A DNA stretch of 64,000 nucleotides from positions 248,001-312,000 of the forward strand of contig WLNI01000001.1 of NCBI GenBank assembly GCA_009699875.1. Direction: 5' to 3'. The stretch is from Actinomycetota bacterium. GTDB lineage: Bacteria; Actinomycetota; Acidimicrobiia; Acidimicrobiales; RAAP-2. The position numbers and the translations under genes were made by a program. Positions 18,302 through 27,104 of this stretch are shown here, one piece after another. Every line of letters starts with the position of its first letter. The stretch's first letter is position 1. The notes under the pieces are model-generated. The model was not told the origin of the DNA and did no database searches. It worked only from the letters and a program-made list of their open reading frames with translations.

Positions 18302-19201
18302 ATGCCACTTCGCCAAGAGTTTCAAGCTGCTCGAGATCTTGGAGAATCGTTCTCGGTGTCGACCCTCACGTCTCTGCGGCGCCGCCTTCAGCACCAACTT
18401 CGAACAAGCATCGGTGTCACGAAAGAGCCACCCCCGCCCTGTAGCGATCCAGATACTGCATATTTTGCCCCGGACTCCATTGTGCGAGTGATCCATTCAG
18501 ACTTTCCTTCAATGTTGATTGGGGGGCTTGCCTCACTGTTATTCCAAATGTTGCATCCCTTGGCCATGGCAGGCGTTGCCGAGCACTCACGGTATCGAGA
18601 CGACCCCTTAGGCCGCCTTGAACGCACCGCTCAATTTCTTGGCACCACGACATTTGGCTCTCGGGTTGAAGCCGAAGAGGCAATCAACGTCGTTCGCTCT
18701 GTCCATAACTTCGTCAACGGCACCGCTGCTGACGGACGTCCCTACTCTGCAAATGATCCAGCGCTCTTGACGTGGGTCCATTCAACTGAAGTTCGATCAT
18801 TTCTCTCTGCATCTCTGGCCTACGGTCCTCGGCCTCTTTCGCTTGAAGAACAAAATCGCTATATCAAAGAGATGTCCAAAGTCGCGTTCGCACTCGGGGC
18901 GACCCAGGTACCACTCTCGGTAAGTGACCTTGATGAATATTTCTCTAGTGTTCGCCCAGAGTTGTCATTCACGCCTGAAGCCAAAGAAGCTCGCAACTTT
19001 GTCCTTCTCGGCGTGCGGCGCCAACCCCACGAAGTGGCGACGTACGCAACAATGATTGGCGCTGCCCAAACAGTTCTTCCCTCATGGGCGAGGAGAGAGC
19101 TTCGGCTTATTTCAATTCCCGTTGGAGATCGCTTTGGGGTTCGACCAGTGGCTCTTGCGCTTTCAGGGGCAATGCGGTGGGTTGCAACTCCCCTTGACTA
19201 G
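18302..19201 (+). CDS. Oxygenase MpaB-like / DUF2236 family protein
   Basis: A 299-residue member of the DUF2236 family, related to the fungal MpaB oxygenase and latex-clearing proteins, which bind haem and oxidise lipophilic substrates. Supporting segments are MLIGGLASLLFQMLHPLAMAG, TTTFGSR, the VHNFVNG block with its conserved His, and WVHSTEVRSF. The length is normal. No reductase partner is adjacent, and the substrate is unknown. The 3' end overlaps the convergent SDR gene by four bases. Confidence 0.85.
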   Translation: MPLRQEFQAARDLGESFSVSTLTSLRRRLQHQLRTSIGVTKEPPPPCSDPDTAYFAPDSIVRVIHSDFPSMLIGGLASLLFQMLHPLAMAGVAEHSRYRDDPLGRLERTAQFLGTTTFGSRVEAEEAINVVRSVHNFVNGTAADGRPYSANDPALLTWVHSTEVRSFLSASLAYGPRPLSLEEQNRYIKEMSKVAFALGATQVPLSVSDLDEYFSSVRPELSFTPEAKEARNFVLLGVRRQPHEVATYATMIGAAQTVLPSWARRELRLISIPVGDRFGVRPVALALSGAMRWVATPLD

Positions 19202-19938
19202 ATAATGGTAAGTCCTCCATCAATCACAACGACCTGACCAGTCGCGTAGCTGTTCTGGGCCAGTGCGAGAACCATCTGGGCAATATCTTCGGGGGTCCCT
19301 GTTCGCTTCATCGGTGCAGTATTGCGAACGACGTCGCGGACAAACTCCCAGTCTTCAGTCCAAGGAGTATCAATAAGGCCTGGAGCAACCGCATTAACTC
19401 GCACGTCGGGCCCTAGGACATTGGCCAGCAACACGGTCTGGTGATTGAGAGCCGCTTTTGATGCGGCATAGGGAATCGAACTTCCTCGCGTGCGAAGGCC
19501 AGCAATTGAGGTGACGTTCACCACGCATCCTTTCGACGCCGTCAACGCGTCCACTGCGGCCACCGTCATTGCCCATGTGCCAAAGACATTGACCTCAAAT
19601 ATCTCTCGCCACACGTCACGCGACGCCGCAGCAAGATCTCGGTGAGGAATAAACTGAGTGGTTCCGGCGTTATTGACCAGCACATCAAGTCGTCCAAAGG
19701 TTTCGAGGGTGGTGCTCACGAGTCGAGCAACATCATCATCAAGTGAGATGTCACCTTGAACGTATACTCCAGATTGCAATGAGTTGGCGACACGCGTTCC
19801 TTGCTCGATAGAACGAACGGAGTTCACAACAACAGACGCGCCTTGTGCATCAAATGCTCGAGCCACTGCTTCTCCGATACCACTCGATGAGCCGGTAACG
19901 AGGACTACTTTGCCTGCAAACTCCTCTGCCTTACTCAT
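19198..19938 (-). CDS. SDR-family NAD(P)-dependent oxidoreductase
   Basis: A 246-residue classical short-chain dehydrogenase/reductase. The cofactor motif TGSSSGIG is at residues 15-22 and NNAG at 89-92. The catalytic residues are Ser144, Tyr157 and Lys161 (YAASK). The C-terminal YATGQVVVIDGGL segment is typical of FabG-like enzymes. The alcohol or ketone substrate is not readable. The gene converges with the MpaB-like gene, sharing CTAG as overlapping stop codons, and is divergent from surE. Confidence 0.92.
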   Translation of the reverse strand: MSKAEEFAGKVVLVTGSSSGIGEAVARAFDAQGASVVVNSVRSIEQGTRVANSLQSGVYVQGDISLDDDVARLVSTTLETFGRLDVLVNNAGTTQFIPHRDLAAASRDVWREIFEVNVFGTWAMTVAAVDALTASKGCVVNVTSIAGLRTRGSSIPYAASKAALNHQTVLLANVLGPDVRVNAVAPGLIDTPWTEDWEFVRDVVRNTAPMKRTGTPEDIAQMVLALAQNSYATGQVVVIDGGLTII

Positions 19939-19977
19939 CTATCTCCTTGCGTGAACGGGACCACTCCGCTTCGCCTC

Positions 19978-19983
19978 TAGGCT
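19978..19983 (+). promoter_or_regulatory. Leaderless -10 element (TAGGCT) of surE
   Basis: TAGGCT ends six bases before GTG 19990, and no ribosome binding site is seen. Confidence 0.4.
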
Positions 19984-19989
19984 AGGCCT

Positions 19990-20856
19990 GTGCGAATCCT
20001 TGTGACAAACGATGACGGTTTTGAAGCTCGAGGCATTTGTGTCCTCGTGAAAGCTCTGGCGGACTGGGCGGATCAGGCCCCTACGGGGGAAACCAGGGAG
20101 TTGATCGTCGTGGCTCCCAACAAGAACCACTCTGGGGCAGCCACTGCAGTAGGTGAAGTGTTCAACCGAGATGGGATTGAGTACCACCGAGTCGCGTTGA
20201 CAGGCGTCGAGCACGTCGAAGCCTATGCATTAGATGCACCTCCCGCTCTGTGTGCGATTGTTGGGTGCCGTGGTGCCTTTGGTCCACGACCGGACCTCAT
20301 TGTTTCTGGGATCAACGCAGGTATCAATGTTGGGAACTCGGTCCTGCACTCTGGGACCATTGGTGCAGTCTTGACCGGATCTCAAATCGGCGTCTCGGGT
20401 CTTGCGGTATCGATGCAGGCCATCAAACACGCTCCCTATGAGACTGCCGCCCATTTAGCCATTGGGGTCCTCGAGGACCTGTCGAACGCGCCGGTCGGCA
20501 CGGTCTTTAGCCTCAATGTTCCGGCCTTAGCCTTCGAGGAGCTCAAGGGAATCCGTCATGGCCGAGTCGCCACCGCGGGTATCATTAAAGAAGCAATGCA
20601 TAACCCCGATGGATCCGATCGAGTACTCAAAGTCGGAGAAAAGGGGAAACTCGAACTTCGACTTGGGGCCGCAGTGCCAGCCCTCGGTGACGTGAGTACC
20701 GAGTCCTCTGATACTGACGATGGAGCGCTCGTCGCTAATGGCTATGCCACGCTGACTGCACTTCGGACCGTTCACGACGACACGGAACCCGCAAGTGAAG
20801 CCATGGTCAGAGCCGCTATCAGCGCAACCGAACAGCACATCACCGGCATTTCCTAG
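19990..20856 (+). CDS. surE: 5'/3'-nucleotidase SurE
   Basis: A 288-residue metal-dependent phosphatase that removes phosphate from nucleoside monophosphates. The N-terminal metal motif NDDG is at residues 7-10 (ILVTNDDGF), and the SGINAGINVGNSVLHSGTIGA block contains the conserved Asn ligand and the phosphate-binding loop. It is somewhat longer than the usual 250 residues, with a C-terminal extension. It starts with GTG and, having no ribosome binding site, is a leaderless candidate. The next gene begins 53 bases downstream on the same strand but has its own -10 motif. Confidence 0.93.
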   Translation: MRILVTNDDGFEARGICVLVKALADWADQAPTGETRELIVVAPNKNHSGAATAVGEVFNRDGIEYHRVALTGVEHVEAYALDAPPALCAIVGCRGAFGPRPDLIVSGINAGINVGNSVLHSGTIGAVLTGSQIGVSGLAVSMQAIKHAPYETAAHLAIGVLEDLSNAPVGTVFSLNVPALAFEELKGIRHGRVATAGIIKEAMHNPDGSDRVLKVGEKGKLELRLGAAVPALGDVSTESSDTDDGALVANGYATLTALRTVHDDTEPASEAMVRAAISATEQHITGIS

Positions 20857-20896
20857 CCACTGGAGCGCCAAAGTGACCGACCAGGGTTTGACCCTG

Positions 20897-20902
20897 TACG
20901 AT
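20897..20902 (+). promoter_or_regulatory. Leaderless -10 element (TACGAT) of the aldo/keto reductase gene
   Basis: TACGAT ends seven bases before ATG 20910. A GTGACC, similar to a -35, lies 18 bases upstream. Confidence 0.45.
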
Positions 20903-20909
20903 CACGAAG

Positions 20910-21908
20910 ATGAAATATCGACGCTTAGGACGTTCAGGGATGCTCGTGTCATCGCTGAGTTATGGAAACTGGATCACCCATGGTGGCCAAATCGAACAAG
21001 ATGCCGCGTCAGCGTGCGTCAAAGCATCTCTTGATTCAGGGATCACCACCTTCGATACCGCTGATGTCTACGCCATTGGTGCAGCCGAAGAAGTGTTGGG
21101 CAAAGCCCTCAAAGGCATTCGCCGTGACAGTATCGAGATTTTCACGAAGGTCTACTGGCCAACGGGGCCAAATCCAAACAACCGAGGCCTCTCACGCAAA
21201 CACATTATTGAGTCAGTGAATGCATCGCTCGAGCGACTTGGGACCGACCACGTTGATCTCATTCAAGCGCACCGATATGACTATGAAACGCCTCTCGAAG
21301 AAACACTCCGAGCATTTGATGATCTCGTTCGTCAAGGAAAAGTTCACTACGTCGGAGTCTCTGAGTGGAACGCTGAGCAGATTGCGAACGCTGTTCAAAT
21401 TGCTGAGCAAATGGGATTTGATCGCATCATTTCGAATCAGCCCCAGTACTCAATGCTCTGGAGAGTCATCGAGCCTGAAGTGGTTCCCGTCTGCCAAGCC
21501 AATGGAATCGGCCAAATCGTGTGGTCTCCTATGGCTCAGGGCGTCTTAAGCGGGAAGTACCTCCCAGGCCAGCCCCTTCCCGAGGGTTCACGGGCTACGT
21601 CAGATGACGGCAAGAACTACATCAGTTGGCTTCTCCGAGATGAAGTTCTCAATCCAGTCCAAGAGTTTGCTCGTCTCTCCCGAGAAGCGGGCTATACCCC
21701 CGCAGCGGTTGCCTTGGCGTGGGTTCTTCGAAACCCAAATGTCTCCTCGGCCATCGTGGGAGCTACTCGAGCTGAGCAAGTCTTAGAAAACGTCAAGGCA
21801 GTCGACATCGAGTTAGAAGATGACTTTGTCGCCGCTATCGAAGCAGTGCTGGAACCTCAAGTGATGCGCGATCCTTCGTTCACCACAAGCCCCGCAACTC
21901 GACCCTAA
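20910..21908 (+). CDS. Aldo/keto reductase
   Basis: A 332-residue NADPH-dependent reductase of the AKR superfamily with an (alpha/beta)8 barrel. The tetrad Asp49, Tyr54, Lys80 and His121 is complete (TFDTADVY, FTKVYWP, IQAHRYD). The sequence pattern, including a long loop after the Lys, resembles the potassium-channel beta-subunit-like/YghZ group (AKR family 6/14). The physiological aldehyde is unknown. The upstream -10 suggests a leaderless transcript. The gene converges with the thioesterase, with five bases between them. Confidence 0.92.
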   Translation: MKYRRLGRSGMLVSSLSYGNWITHGGQIEQDAASACVKASLDSGITTFDTADVYAIGAAEEVLGKALKGIRRDSIEIFTKVYWPTGPNPNNRGLSRKHIIESVNASLERLGTDHVDLIQAHRYDYETPLEETLRAFDDLVRQGKVHYVGVSEWNAEQIANAVQIAEQMGFDRIISNQPQYSMLWRVIEPEVVPVCQANGIGQIVWSPMAQGVLSGKYLPGQPLPEGSRATSDDGKNYISWLLRDEVLNPVQEFARLSREAGYTPAAVALAWVLRNPNVSSAIVGATRAEQVLENVKAVDIELEDDFVAAIEAVLEPQVMRDPSFTTSPATRP

Positions 21909-21913
21909 GAATC

Positions 21914-22741
21914 TTAAGAAAAACGAACGAGCGCTAACTGGGTCGCGTGGGCGACAAGTCGTCCTGTTGAGTCCCAAATCTCGCAGACCTCGTCAACGTA
22001 TCCATGCTCGACCACCTGGGCGCGTTGCGAGATCTTGACTGGTCCAGGTGCAGGAACTGCCCGGATGTAGGTGGTGAGCTGCAGCGTCGGCACCCATCCG
22101 ACTGAACCAAGCGGAAACGTCGCTGGAGGAAGGCTGTCAAGCAGGTAATGGAGATTCAGGGTGTCAACGGGTTGGCCGTCACTAAAACTCGCCCACCCCT
22201 GAAGGACGCCGACACCATTCTCGAGGCCCTGCGTCCAATCCATGCATGAGGGGTCGAGCCGCAAATCAGTCTCGTCCATGATGCCAACGGTGAACTCGCC
22301 AGAGCCTGTGGAGGGTATCGAGATACAAGATGATCGTTCCGGGAGGTCGGGTGCGCCGAGCGAGTCATACTCTCGCCCCTCATCCCCCATCTTCCCGAAC
22401 ACCATTGTGGACGCCACGCTTATGACGCCATCTTGAACGACAGTTGCGTAAACTTGAGAAGCACTTCTACCGCTTCTTAAAATTGTCACGTCGACGAAGG
22501 CTTCACCGACGCTCGGTGCTCCCACGTAGGTCGTTGCTGCAGCGACGCAAACCTCATGAGCTAGTCCCGCATCAGACAGTGCGAGTGCTGCACTTCTCAC
22601 CATGACCGCAATGAGATACCCACCATTGGGTTTATCGCCTACGGTCCAGGCCGGGTGGAGAAGCGCTCGATATCGGCCCTTCACCTCGGTGGGGATCACC
22701 GTCGTCGCTGCCTCAATGCCTTGAGGGCTTGGTGTGCTCAT
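21914..22741 (-). CDS. Thioesterase-family protein (double hotdog, TesB-like)
   Basis: 275 residues. The first hotdog has the expected PNGGYLIAVMVRSA helix, and a second hotdog lies in residues 150-275 (TLQLTTYIRAVPAPGPV). This is the layout of acyl-CoA thioesterases that cleave acyl-CoA to free acid and CoA; the chain length is unknown. The start overlaps the stop of the upstream NTF2-like gene as ATGA, so the pair forms a coupled operon. The region lies among acyl-CoA genes. Confidence 0.82.
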   Translation of the reverse strand: MSTPSPQGIEAATTVIPTEVKGRYRALLHPAWTVGDKPNGGYLIAVMVRSAALALSDAGLAHEVCVAAATTYVGAPSVGEAFVDVTILRSGRSASQVYATVVQDGVISVASTMVFGKMGDEGREYDSLGAPDLPERSSCISIPSTGSGEFTVGIMDETDLRLDPSCMDWTQGLENGVGVLQGWASFSDGQPVDTLNLHYLLDSLPPATFPLGSVGWVPTLQLTTYIRAVPAPGPVKISQRAQVVEHGYVDEVCEIWDSTGRLVAHATQLALVRFS

Positions 22742-23199
22742 TCGCTAGAAAAACGATGGGAGAAGGAACTCAGTGCTCGGGTGGAAAAGATCCGATGCTC
22801 TTCAAAGACTCGGATGTACCCGGTTTCCGCAATCTTCCATTCGCCATTTTCCTTCACGTAGCGATCCTCATAAAACGCGGATCCGGCAATTTCAAGATCA
22901 GCGTCGGGGATGATGACACGATCTTCGAGGTACCACACACCAGTGGCGACAGAATCAGATTCAAAGGTGATCTCTGGGTGGTGCCCATGATGCTCAGAGA
23001 TGATGCTGTTGTTTCCAAGCGACGAACTCAGGAACTCAACAATGGCGCTCCGTCCATCAAAAGATAAGTTTCCATTGTCGTATTTGGCCGCACACTCGAT
23101 CGTCAGCAGTTCTCCCAGCGCATCGAACTCCTTGAGGTCAAGGTGTCGAAAGTATCGATACTTCAGATTCAGGATCTTCTCGTAGTCATCGCTGCTCAT
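22738..23199 (-). CDS. SnoaL/NTF2-like family protein
   Basis: 153 residues with the cone-shaped NTF2-like fold pattern: an N-terminal helix pair (YRYFRHLDLKEFDALGELL), then strands including HHPEITFESDSVATGVWYLEDRV and GEWKIAETGYIRV. Relatives are dehydratases, isomerases or non-catalytic binding proteins in polyketide or steroid metabolism. ATG 23199 is supported by AAGGGGAGAG, and the longer open frame to 23340 is discarded. The gene heads an operon with the thioesterase. An inverted repeat lies in the divergent region towards mmsA. Confidence 0.82.
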   Translation of the reverse strand: MSSDDYEKILNLKYRYFRHLDLKEFDALGELLTIECAAKYDNGNLSFDGRSAIVEFLSSSLGNNSIISEHHGHHPEITFESDSVATGVWYLEDRVIIPDADLEIAGSAFYEDRYVKENGEWKIAETGYIRVFEEHRIFSTRALSSFSHRFSSE

Positions 23200-23275
23200 T
23201 GTCTCTCCCCTTCTAAGGAACGACTGAGTGTACCGAGTGGAGGGACCACAATCGCCAGGTACACTGAGAATCGCT

Positions 23276-23298
23276 AGTCTCGGGGGTTTTCCGAGACT
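23276..23298. promoter_or_regulatory. Inverted repeat in the divergent mmsA / NTF2-like promoter region
   Basis: AGTCTCGG (23276-23283) and CCGAGACT (23291-23298) are perfect inverted copies around GGGTTTT. They lie 24 bases before mmsA and 76 bases before the divergent gene. It could be a repressor site (inference) or an mRNA leader hairpin. Confidence 0.45.
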
Positions 23299-23322
23299 GC
23301 CAGAGCATCGAGGAGACGCCCA

Positions 23323-24819
23323 ATGAAACAACTGAGTCACTGGATAAACGGAGGCTTTGAGACATCAACGTCTGATCGTTCCGGGACGATCTACAACCCG
23401 GCGACCGGCGTCGCCACGACCAAAGTGCCCTTCGCCACACCAGAAGAGATAGAGCGAACGATCAGTGTTGCTCGCTCCGCCTCTCGCTCCTGGGGGACAT
23501 CATCGCTCTCAGCGAGAACCGAAGTTCTCTTCGAGTTTCGCCACTTAGTCAATGCTCGAAAAGACGAACTTGCTGAAGCGATCACCTCTGAACATGGAAA
23601 AGTCCACAGCGATGCTCTCGGAGAAGTCTCGCGAGGACTCGAAAATATTGAGTTTGCTAGTGGAATCGCCAGCCACCTCAAGGGTGGCTTTTCGTCGCAG
23701 GTCTCTAGCGGTGTCGATGTCCACTCGCTGCGCCAACCTGTCGGCGTCGTGACCGGCATCACTCCCTTCAACTTCCCCGTCATGGTGCCACTCTGGATGA
23801 TGGCCAATGCGCTGGCGTGTGGAAACGCAATGATTCTCAAACCGTCAGAGAAGGACCCGTCCGCCTCCCTCTTGCTCGCTCAGTACCTCAAAGATGCAGG
23901 ACTCCCTGACGGGGTCTTTAACGTCCTGCACGGCGACGGAGACGTCGTAGGAGCACTCCTTGAGCACTCTGGCATCGATGCCGTCAGTTTCGTCGGTTCG
24001 ACCCCCATTGCTCGCTCGATTTACTCTCGAGCCACAGCCAGTGGCAAGCGAGCACAAGCACTTGGTGGCGCCAAGAACCACATGGTGGTCTTGCCGGACG
24101 CAGACATTGATCTCGCAGCTGACGCTGCCGTTTCGGCAGCATACGGTTCCGCAGGAGAGCGGTGCATGGCTATCTCGGTGGTTGTGGCCGTAGGCGAAGT
24201 AGCCGAACCACTTATTGACGCAATAACGAAACGATTGAATGTCTTGAAGATTGGCCCTGGAAACGATCCCGCCAGCGAGATGGGACCACTGATCACTCGC
24301 GAGCATCGAGACAAAGTGGCCAGCTTCGTGGCCGGAGCCGCTAGTGAAGGTGCTCGAGTTGTCGTCGATGGCCGAGACGTCATGTTTGATGGGGACGCTT
24401 CAGAAGGATTCTTTCTCGGGGCTTCTCTCATCGACAATGTGCAACCAGGAATGAAGATCTACGACGAAGAAATCTTTGGACCAGTCCTCAGCGTGGTTCG
24501 AGTCTCGTCCTATAGCGATGCTCGAGACCTTGTCAATGAAAACCAGTATGGCAATGGAGTCGCGATCTTTACCCGTGACGGAGGTGCTGCTCGTCAGTTC
24601 ACCGTTGAGGTGACCTGCGGCATGGTCGGAGTGAACGTTCCCATCCCAGTCCCCGTCGCGAGTTACAGCTTCGGTGGATGGAAAGACTCTCTTTTTGGAG
24701 ATGCACACATGTACGGTCCTTCAGGTATTGAGTTCTTCACTCGCAGCAAGGTCGTCACGTCGCGCTGGCCCGATCCTGCAACGTCGGTCGTTGACCTGGG
24801 CTTTCCAAAGACTCGCTAA
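23323..24819 (+). CDS. mmsA: CoA-acylating methylmalonate-semialdehyde dehydrogenase
   Basis: A 498-residue ALDH-superfamily enzyme that converts (methyl)malonate semialdehyde to propionyl- or acetyl-CoA in valine, inositol and pyrimidine breakdown. The catalytic Cys281 lies in GSAGERCMA. The usual general-base Glu is replaced by the GGAKNH segment (Asn252), as is characteristic of CoA-acylating members. TPFNFPVMVPLWM supplies the cofactor site. The ribosome binding site is CGAGGAG. The inverted repeat just upstream may regulate the gene. The Nudix gene follows after 31 bases. Confidence 0.94.
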   Translation: MKQLSHWINGGFETSTSDRSGTIYNPATGVATTKVPFATPEEIERTISVARSASRSWGTSSLSARTEVLFEFRHLVNARKDELAEAITSEHGKVHSDALGEVSRGLENIEFASGIASHLKGGFSSQVSSGVDVHSLRQPVGVVTGITPFNFPVMVPLWMMANALACGNAMILKPSEKDPSASLLLAQYLKDAGLPDGVFNVLHGDGDVVGALLEHSGIDAVSFVGSTPIARSIYSRATASGKRAQALGGAKNHMVVLPDADIDLAADAAVSAAYGSAGERCMAISVVVAVGEVAEPLIDAITKRLNVLKIGPGNDPASEMGPLITREHRDKVASFVAGAASEGARVVVDGRDVMFDGDASEGFFLGASLIDNVQPGMKIYDEEIFGPVLSVVRVSSYSDARDLVNENQYGNGVAIFTRDGGAARQFTVEVTCGMVGVNVPIPVPVASYSFGGWKDSLFGDAHMYGPSGIEFFTRSKVVTSRWPDPATSVVDLGFPKTR

Positions 24820-24850
24820 TACAGCGCATCTGCACCAATACTTCCTCACT

Positions 24851-25306
24851 ATGGAGACTTCACTCGATCTATCGCTTCCCCCAGAGGATGGCAGATCACA
24901 ACGGGTGACCGCGTATGGGGTCTGCGTTGTCAACAATGAAATCTTGTTGGTGCGGGCGTCGACACTCACAGAAGTTCCTGGTCGGTGGTTTCTTCCAGGT
25001 GGCGGCGTCGATCATGGCGAGCATCCCAAGGAAGCTCTTCACAGAGAAGTTCGCGAAGAAACTGGTCTCCACGCCACCGTTGGCCCACTTCTTGGTGTGT
25101 TGTCTGACGTGCGGACACGAAAAAATGGCGTTCTCCATCACACCATCCGCTTGATCTACCGGCTCGATGAGGCAACGGGAACAATCACGAGCGAGACAGG
25201 CGGGAGCTCCGATTTGGCAACATGGGTGAGCCTGGAAGAGGCCCGCTCACTCCCACTTGCCCAGTACGTGCAGCGAGCCGCCGCCCTGATGGGTTTGGAT
25301 CTTTAG
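24851..25306 (+). CDS. Nudix hydrolase
   Basis: 151 residues. The Nudix box is intact: GX5EX7REVREETGL reads GGVDHGEHPKEALHREVREE then TGL, with the Mg-binding Glu residues present. The enzymes hydrolyse nucleoside diphosphates linked to another group; the substrate is unknown. ATG 24851 is chosen because the fold begins just after it; there is no ribosome binding site, so translation may be coupled to mmsA. The stop codon overlaps that of the convergent acyl-CoA ligase. Confidence 0.9.
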   Translation: METSLDLSLPPEDGRSQRVTAYGVCVVNNEILLVRASTLTEVPGRWFLPGGGVDHGEHPKEALHREVREETGLHATVGPLLGVLSDVRTRKNGVLHHTIRLIYRLDEATGTITSETGGSSDLATWVSLEEARSLPLAQYVQRAAALMGLDL

Positions 25307-26985
25307 TCCTGAAAATACTTTTCTCGCAACTCGCGTTTTAAGAACTTCCCGGAAGGATTCCGCGGAAGGCGCTCCTCGCTAAAGACCACCCGAGATGGAA
25401 TCTTAAACGGGGCTATCCGAGCAATGAGTTGTTCTTTCAGATCGTCCTCGCTCAGTGTCATGCCCTCTTTGAGATTGATCACGCACGCGACTTCCTCGCC
25501 GAGGCGTTCGTGTTCTACTCCAAAGACCGCTGCTTCGTAGATCTCAGGAATTTCATAGATGGCGCTCTCAACTTCAGCCGAGTACACGTTCTCTCCGGCT
25601 CTCAGGACCATGTCTTTGACTCGATCTTCGACGTAGAGGAACCCGTCCTCATCGAGGCGTCCCACATCTCCAGAGCGAAGCCACCCGTCGACAATGGTTT
25701 CTGCGGTGGCTTCTGGTTTACGCCAATACTCTCGGATAAGCGTGGGCGACTTCATCCAGATCTCTCCACTTTGACCAACTGGCAACGCCACTCCCGCTTC
25801 ATCTCGAATCTCGGTGTCCATAATCACGGTGCGGCCTCGCCCGGTCGACGAGGGGTGCTCGACATAGTCATCGCCTTGGTTTCCTGGGCCGTACGCATTT
25901 GTTTCGGTCATCCCATAGCCAATGTTGGGACGTCCCTTTTTAAACGAACCTTCGACCCGCTCGACAAGCTTTTCGGGAGCCGGGGCGCCACCCCCACCGA
26001 TACTGGCCAGTGAATTGGTGTCGTACTTTTCGAACTCAGGGCTTTCAAGAAGATCCCAGCTCTGCGTCGGAACGCCAACAAACGTCGTGACTCGCTCAGC
26101 CTCGATGAGACGCAATGCCGTAGCTGGATCCCAGCGATGCATCATGACCAATTTGAGTTGGAGTCCAACGCTGGTCAGCATCACTGGGACGCAGCCGGTT
26201 ACATGGAAGAGCGGGACAATCAAAATAAAACACGGTGGGTAGCCAGAAGCGCTGAGTGCGTCGTCTCCTTTTCGGAGATTGGCCACCGTGACACCAGACC
26301 AAAACCCAAAGAGTGCTTGTGTGATTGAGCGGTGCGTAGAAAGAGCTCCCTTTGGAAACCCTGTCGTTCCAGAAGTGTAAAGAATGGTTGCTGCGTCGTC
26401 GCCAGTTACCTCAACCAAAGGCATTGCGTTCCCAAGCGTCACGACACTCTCGTATCGAGCGACATTTCCAACCACAGGATCAAGCTCATCAGAGCGGACC
26501 ACAATGATGGGGACGTTTCGTTCATGGGCGGGCTTGTGGGCTCGATCGAGTCGCTCAGCGTCAACGATCAAGAGAGAGAGCTCAGAGTCTCCAATCGCAT
26601 AGTCGAGTTCTTCCTGAGTCCACCACGCGTTCAGTGAAACCGAAATTCCACCGATTGAGATAATGGCAGCGAAAGAAATCACCCACTCGGGAAGATTTCT
26701 CATCGAGATTCCGACTCGATCACCCTTCTTAATCCCATAGTCATTCACTAAGGCAGCTGCGAAGGCATCGACGTGTTCCATAAGTTTGCGAAAGGTCCAA
26801 CGCTCATCTTCATAGATGATGAACTCAGCATCACTCTCTCTTGTTGCTGCAAAAAGTTGACCAAGCGTGTCTGGAGCGAGTTTGAAGACACGATTTGTTA
26901 CGCCGCCGATTGTCTCTTCAACGACTTCAAACATCTGGCCAGGTGCGATGGTCTGAGCGAGCGCTTCTTCGTAGGTCATCGTCAT
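25303..26985 (-). CDS. Acyl-CoA synthetase / AMP-dependent ligase
   Basis: A 560-residue class I adenylate-forming enzyme that activates a carboxylic acid with ATP and CoA. The P-loop TILYTSGTTGFPKG, the A5 motif GYGMTETNAYG, the A7 hinge WLRSGDVGRLDEDGFLYVEDR, and the C-terminal lysine motif PRNPSGKFLKREL are all present. Chain specificity is not readable. The order resembles FadD-type fatty or cyclic acid ligases. The gene is divergent from the acyl-CoA dehydrogenase, with about 120 bases between the starts, so both are probably part of one catabolic route. Confidence 0.93.
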   Translation of the reverse strand: MTMTYEEALAQTIAPGQMFEVVEETIGGVTNRVFKLAPDTLGQLFAATRESDAEFIIYEDERWTFRKLMEHVDAFAAALVNDYGIKKGDRVGISMRNLPEWVISFAAIISIGGISVSLNAWWTQEELDYAIGDSELSLLIVDAERLDRAHKPAHERNVPIIVVRSDELDPVVGNVARYESVVTLGNAMPLVEVTGDDAATILYTSGTTGFPKGALSTHRSITQALFGFWSGVTVANLRKGDDALSASGYPPCFILIVPLFHVTGCVPVMLTSVGLQLKLVMMHRWDPATALRLIEAERVTTFVGVPTQSWDLLESPEFEKYDTNSLASIGGGGAPAPEKLVERVEGSFKKGRPNIGYGMTETNAYGPGNQGDDYVEHPSSTGRGRTVIMDTEIRDEAGVALPVGQSGEIWMKSPTLIREYWRKPEATAETIVDGWLRSGDVGRLDEDGFLYVEDRVKDMVLRAGENVYSAEVESAIYEIPEIYEAAVFGVEHERLGEEVACVINLKEGMTLSEDDLKEQLIARIAPFKIPSRVVFSEERLPRNPSGKFLKRELREKYFQD

Positions 26986-27104
26986 TGGAAAACACCTTTC
27001 CTGGCCAGTAGATCCTTCTCCTATTGGGAAGTTATCGCATGGCTGACGATCCTAGGTCCGTTGAGCGTCTGCGGAGACCGAAAAATCTTGCTAGGAATAC
27101 CCCT

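Noticed and set aside
22738-23340. Longer 200-residue version of the NTF2-like protein
   Set aside because: The extension crosses into the mmsA start and lacks a ribosome binding site; ATG 23199 has AAGGGGAGAG and fits the fold.
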